Shown here in pieces: positions 38,821-42,104 of a DNA stretch of 42,104 bases. Source of the DNA: Caulobacter sp. D5. Lineage in GTDB: Bacteria > Pseudomonadota > Alphaproteobacteria > Caulobacterales > Caulobacteraceae. Numbering within the stretch: the first letter of the stretch is position 1; the number at the start of each line of letters is the position of its first letter. The position numbers were made by a program, and so were the translations under genes. Location of the stretch: NCBI RefSeq assembly GCF_003185805.1, contig NZ_QHJY01000086.1:1-42104 (forward strand), given 5' to 3'. Below the pieces are notes generated by a model. That model did no database searches and had not been told where the DNA came from. It was given only the letters and a program-made list of their open reading frames with translations.

Positions 38821-41169
38821 ATGAGCAAAATTCGCGCACACAGCGCCGCGTTCGCCACCGGCGTTGCGCTCCTCTTCGGCTCCACCGCCCTGATCGCGCC
38901 GCAGGCGGCGTTCGCCCAGGCCCAGACCTCGGGCGTGGTGCAGCGCATCGTCGTGCAGGGCAACGAGCGGATCGAAGCGGGCACCGTGCTGTCGTACCTG
39001 CCGATCCAGGCCGGCGAGACCGTCGATCCGGCCCGCCTCGACCTGGCGCTGAAGACCCTGGCGCGCACCGACCTGTTCGCCGACGTCTCGATCGAGCTGG
39101 TCGGCGGCGACCTGGTGGTCAAGGTCGTCGAGAACCCGATCATCAACCAGGTGGTCTTCGAAGGGAACTCGGCGCTCAAGGAAGACAAGCTGAAGGACGA
39201 GGTCCAGATCCGTCCGCGCGGCATCTTCACCCGCGCCAAGGTTCAGGCCGACGTCCAGCGCATCATCGAACTCTACCGCCGCTCGGGCCGCATCTCGGCC
39301 ACCGTGACCCCGAAGGTCGTGGAGCTGCCGCAGAAGCGCGTCGACCTGGTGTTCGAGATCAACGAAGGCCCCAAGAGCGGCGTCCTCGGCGTCAACTTCC
39401 TCGGCAACAAGGAATTCTCGGACAACGAGCTGGCCGACGTCATCGTCACCAAGGAGTCGCACTGGTACAAGTTCCTGACCAGCAACGACAACTACGACCC
39501 GGACCGTATCGAGTACGACCGCGAACAGCTGCGTAAGTACTATCGCAACCGCGGCTTCTTCGACTTCCGCGTCGTGGCCTCGACGGCCGAGCTGGCGACC
39601 GACAAGAACGGCTTCGCGGTCACCTACACGATCGACGAAGGCCCCAAGTACAAGTTCGGCAAGGTCACCGTCGAAACCGAGCTGAAGAAGCTCGACGGCA
39701 ACCTGCTGGCCCAGATCCTGCCGATCAAGACCGGCCAGATCTACGAGGACGAGCGCATCGAGCAGGCCACCGACGCCCTGACCTTCGCGGCGGGCGCGGC
39801 CGGCTTCGCCTTCGTGGACGTGCGTCCGCGCTACGTGCCCAACCGCGAGACCCAGACGGTCGACGTGGTGTTCCAGGTGCGTGAAGGCCCGCGCGTCTAC
39901 GTCGACCGCATCGACATCGTCGGCAACACCCGCACCCTCGACTACGTCTTGCGCCGCGAGATGGAAGTCGCCGAAGGCGACGCCTACAACCGCGTGCTGG
40001 TCGATCGGTCGCGCAACAACATGCGCCGCCTGGGCTTCTTCAAGGACGTCAACATCGAGGAAGTGCCGAGCAGCGCCCCCGACCGCACCGCCCTGCGCGT
40101 GAAGGTCGAGGAGCAGCCGACGGGCGAATTGTCGTTCAGCGCCGGCTACAGCTCGGTCGACCAGCTGGTGCTCGACGTCGGCGTCACCGAGCGGAACTTC
40201 CGCGGTCGCGGCCAGAACCTGCGCGCCCGCGTCTCGGTCGGCTCGCTGCGTCAGCAGGTCGACTTCGCCTTCACCGAGCCGCGCTTCCTGGGCCGCAACC
40301 TGGCCGCCGGCGTGAACCTCTATTCGTACCGCTACGACCTCAGCGACTACGCGGCCTACGACACCAAGTCGATCGGCGGCGGCTTCACCCTGGGCTTCGG
40401 CCTGACCCAGAACACCTCGATGAGCCTGCGCTACACCCTGCGCCAGGACGAGGTGGACGTGGCCGACAGCTACTGCACCGCCGGCACCGTTTCGGCGATC
40501 CTCTGCCTGCAGCGCGGCGCCTACATGACCTCGCTGGTCGGCTACGGCCTGCGTCTGGACAAGCGGAACGATCCGCTGCGTCCGACCCGCGGCTTCTTCG
40601 CCGACCTGAACCAGGACCTGGCCGGCTTCGGCGGCGATGTGAACTACCTCAAGACCGAGGTGGACGGCGGCTGGTACTGGGGCTTCAACAAGGACTTCGT
40701 CCTGCAGGCCACCGGTTCGGCCGGCTACATCGAGGGCTGGGGCGGCGACAGCGTCCGCATCAACGACCGCTTCTACAAGGGCGGTTCCAGCTTCCGCGGC
40801 TTCGAGACCGCCGGTATCGGCCCGCGCGACACCTCGACCGACAGCAGCGCCCTGGGCGCCAAGCTGTACGCCATCGGTTCGCTGGAGCTGAGCATCCCGA
40901 CCTTCCTGCCCGAGCAGTACGGCATCAAGGCCGCCCTGTTCACCGACTTCGGCACCGCCGGTCAGCTGGATGACGTCGATCGCCAAAGTTCGACCGGAGT
41001 CTTCGACGAAAACATCCGGGACAACCTCGGTCTGCGGGCTTCCGCCGGCATCAGCATCGACTGGAAGTCGCCCATGGGTCCCATCCGGTTCGACATCAGC
41101 CAGATCCTGAAGAAGGAAGACTACGACCGGACGGAAACCTTCCGCTTCTCCACTTCAACCCGTTTCTAA
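38821..41169 (+). CDS. bamA: Outer membrane protein assembly factor BamA
   Basis: BamA inserts beta-barrel proteins into the outer membrane. The product has a signal peptide (to about Ala32, cleavage AFA-QA), five POTRA repeats from about residue 38 to 380 (each with IVVQGNERIE-like and GNSALKEDKL-like strands) and a C-terminal beta-barrel with the conserved VRGF-type motif here as SFRGFETAGIGPRD. It ends in alternating aromatic residues and a terminal Phe, as expected for an outer-membrane barrel. The ATG at 38821 fits the signal peptide best (782 residues); GTG at 38788 overlapping rseP and ATG at 38809 would add 11 or 4 residues. Confidence 0.96.
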   Translation: MSKIRAHSAAFATGVALLFGSTALIAPQAAFAQAQTSGVVQRIVVQGNERIEAGTVLSYLPIQAGETVDPARLDLALKTLARTDLFADVSIELVGGDLVVKVVENPIINQVVFEGNSALKEDKLKDEVQIRPRGIFTRAKVQADVQRIIELYRRSGRISATVTPKVVELPQKRVDLVFEINEGPKSGVLGVNFLGNKEFSDNELADVIVTKESHWYKFLTSNDNYDPDRIEYDREQLRKYYRNRGFFDFRVVASTAELATDKNGFAVTYTIDEGPKYKFGKVTVETELKKLDGNLLAQILPIKTGQIYEDERIEQATDALTFAAGAAGFAFVDVRPRYVPNRETQTVDVVFQVREGPRVYVDRIDIVGNTRTLDYVLRREMEVAEGDAYNRVLVDRSRNNMRRLGFFKDVNIEEVPSSAPDRTALRVKVEEQPTGELSFSAGYSSVDQLVLDVGVTERNFRGRGQNLRARVSVGSLRQQVDFAFTEPRFLGRNLAAGVNLYSYRYDLSDYAAYDTKSIGGGFTLGFGLTQNTSMSLRYTLRQDEVDVADSYCTAGTVSAILCLQRGAYMTSLVGYGLRLDKRNDPLRPTRGFFADLNQDLAGFGGDVNYLKTEVDGGWYWGFNKDFVLQATGSAGYIEGWGGDSVRINDRFYKGGSSFRGFETAGIGPRDTSTDSSALGAKLYAIGSLELSIPTFLPEQYGIKAALFTDFGTAGQLDDVDRQSSTGVFDENIRDNLGLRASAGISIDWKSPMGPIRFDISQILKKEDYDRTETFRFSTSTRF

Positions 41170-41191
41170 TCTCCACAAGGCTCCTGACAGC

Positions 41192-41863
41192 ATGTCCTCC
41201 AAGTTCTTCGCCGCGGCCGCTTCGGGCCTGGCCGCGCTCGCCGTGGCTTCCGGCGCTTTCGCTCAAGCCGCCGCTCCGCTCGCCAAGGCTCCGGCCGCCC
41301 CGGCCGCTCCGCCGATCACCCACGGCGCGGCGATCCCTAGCCTGTGCGTGTTCTCGGCCGGCGCCGTTCGCGGCACCTCGGCCACCGGCAAGGCGCTCGA
41401 CGCCCGCCTGAAGGCCCTGCAGACCACGGCCGAGTCGCCGCTGGCCGCCCGTGAAAAGGCCCTGCAGACCAAGATCGACGCCTTCAACGCCGCGGCCAAG
41501 ACCCCGGCCGCCGACATCACCGCTCGCGAAAAGCAGAAGTCGGACCTGGAACTGGAGCAGAGCGCCCTGCAGCGCGACGCCGCCCACACCCAGATGGAAC
41601 TGGTCGCCACGGCCAACACCGCCCAGCAGCAGTACCAAGTGGAATTGCAGCCGGCCGTGATCGCCGCCTATCAGCAAAAGGCCTGCGGCCTGCTGGTCGA
41701 GCGCAACGCCGTGGCCATCTTCAACCCGGCCATGGACATCACCCCGCAGGTCGTCAGCCTGCTGGACGCCCGTGGCAAGGCCACGTCGTTCCAGGCCCTG
41801 GAACGCACCAAGCTGACCCCGCAGCAGGCCGCCCAGCTGGCCGCCGAACTGCAGCGGAACTAA
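41192..41863 (+). CDS. skp: Skp/OmpH-family periplasmic chaperone
   Basis: Skp holds unfolded outer-membrane proteins in the periplasm for delivery to BamA. The 223-residue protein has a signal peptide (cleavage near ASGAFA-QA at residue 24), an Ala/Pro-rich linker and a long helical coiled coil (about residues 70-170) rich in Gln, Lys and Ala with AREKALQTKI and TAREKQKSDLELEQ. It is longer and more diverged than E. coli Skp, so assignment rests on helix pattern plus position between bamA and lpxD, which is the standard gene order. Confidence 0.88.
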   Translation: MSSKFFAAAASGLAALAVASGAFAQAAAPLAKAPAAPAAPPITHGAAIPSLCVFSAGAVRGTSATGKALDARLKALQTTAESPLAAREKALQTKIDAFNAAAKTPAADITAREKQKSDLELEQSALQRDAAHTQMELVATANTAQQQYQVELQPAVIAAYQQKACGLLVERNAVAIFNPAMDITPQVVSLLDARGKATSFQALERTKLTPQQAAQLAAELQRN

Positions 41864-41876
41864 GGACTAAGAGGGC

Positions 41877-41901
41877 CCCGCCCGGCTTCTCGCCGGGCGG
41901 G
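41877..41901 (+). terminator. GC hairpin between skp and lpxD
   Basis: A perfect 10-bp stem, CCCGCCCGGC (41877-41886) with GCCGGGCGGG (41892-41901), closes a 5-base loop 13 bases after the skp stop. The trailing sequence CGCCTTCCGTT is poor in T, so it may terminate only partly, letting some transcription reach lpxD. Confidence 0.5.
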
Positions 41902-41918
41902 CGCCTTCCGTTACGGCA

Positions 41919-41949
41919 TTGACTCGGGACGGCTTTCGGCCGCCTACAC
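41919..41949 (+). promoter_or_regulatory. lpxD: Candidate lpxD promoter
   Basis: TTGACTC (41919-41925) differs in one base from the Caulobacter -35 consensus TTGACGS. CCTACACT at 41943-41950 is a poor -10 at slightly long spacing. Two GANTC sites (41921-41925 and 41966-41970) flank it. Position between the hairpin and lpxD suits a promoter. Confidence 0.35.
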
Positions 41950-41998
41950 TTCGTCCGTATCGGGCGATTCCCGGGACGGCCGTCGTCGAGAGGTTTCC

Positions 41999-42104
41999 AT
42001 GCCGGACCCCCGCTTTTTCGAGACCCTGGGTCCGGTTTCCGTGTCCGATCTGGCCCTGGCCGGCGGCGCGGAGCTTGCCGATCCGACCCTGGGCGAGCGC
42101 CTGA
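41999..42104 (+). CDS. lpxD: UDP-3-O-acylglucosamine N-acyltransferase (LpxD), 5' end only
   Basis: LpxD adds the second acyl chain in lipid A synthesis. Only the first 35 codons are in the window: MPDPRFFETLGPVSVSDLAL and then a run ending GGAELADPTLGERL. This is the typical N-terminal uridine-binding start of LpxD (FFxxxGP...LA...GAEL). The gene is cut by the window end, and the hexapeptide-repeat domain lies outside. The order bamA-skp-lpxD supports the call. Shine-Dalgarno is weak (GAGAGG, about 41988-41993). Confidence 0.85.
   Translation, partial: MPDPRFFETLGPVSVSDLALAGGAELADPTLGERL

Overview
The window is GC-rich, densely coding DNA from an alphaproteobacterium of the Caulobacter type. 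The evidence is the alphaproteobacterial 14-gene nuo order with small extra genes inserted, promoter-like sites matching the Caulobacter housekeeping consensus (TTGACGS / GCTANAWC), an envelope cluster in the order pyrH-frr-uppS-cdsA-dxr-rseP(mmpA)-bamA-skp-lpxD, and an unlisted 29-codon reading frame just upstream of dnaE that matches what is known of the Caulobacter SOS division inhibitor SidA. Apart from a truncated tRNA-Asp and two other minus-strand genes, everything is on the plus strand. I saw no prophage, insertion sequence, CRISPR array or large foreign island.

Layout. 1-60: 3'-truncated tRNA-Asp (minus), divergent from the nuo operon. 260-16036: complete NADH:quinone oxidoreductase (complex I) operon nuoABCDEFGHIJKLMN, most genes overlapping or a few bases apart. 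Five uncharacterised small genes lie inside it: a SnoaL-like protein between nuoD and nuoE, two small membrane proteins between nuoE and nuoF, and two lipoproteins between nuoH and nuoI. 16038-20753: biotin ligase, type III pantothenate kinase (coaX), RNase J, a rhomboid protease, methylmalonyl-CoA epimerase and a DUF1467 membrane protein. 20754-21168: a structured non-coding stretch with hairpins and two terminator-like elements before proS. 21169-24447: proS, lolC/E-like and lolD. 24514-25470 (minus): nucleoside hydrolase. 25585-29190: two LexA-box-like sites, the sidA candidate and dnaE. 29343-30961: a GFA-family protein, a 485-base gap with REP-like palindromes, and a minus-strand regulator with an N-terminal LuxR-type helix-turn-helix, one membrane segment and an Ig-like C-terminal domain. 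31326-33221: rpsB and tsf with a structured leader and intergenic hairpins, ended by a very strong terminator. 33422-42104: pyrH, frr, uppS, cdsA, dxr, rseP, bamA, skp/ompH and the 5' end of lpxD.

How the genes fit together. The first block is respiratory energy conservation. CoaX and biotin ligase supply cofactors, and methylmalonyl-CoA epimerase feeds propionyl-CoA carbon into the TCA cycle. RNase J is mRNA decay. The lol genes export lipoproteins, and the final block makes isoprenoid precursors, undecaprenyl diphosphate, CDP-diacylglycerol, outer-membrane proteins and lipid A. dnaE with the sidA candidate couples replication to a DNA-damage division checkpoint.

Limits: functions come from recognising motifs and gene order by eye. 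No database search, folding program or expression data was used. Start codons for birA, cdsA, dxr, bamA and dnaE are choices between alternatives, stated in each entry.
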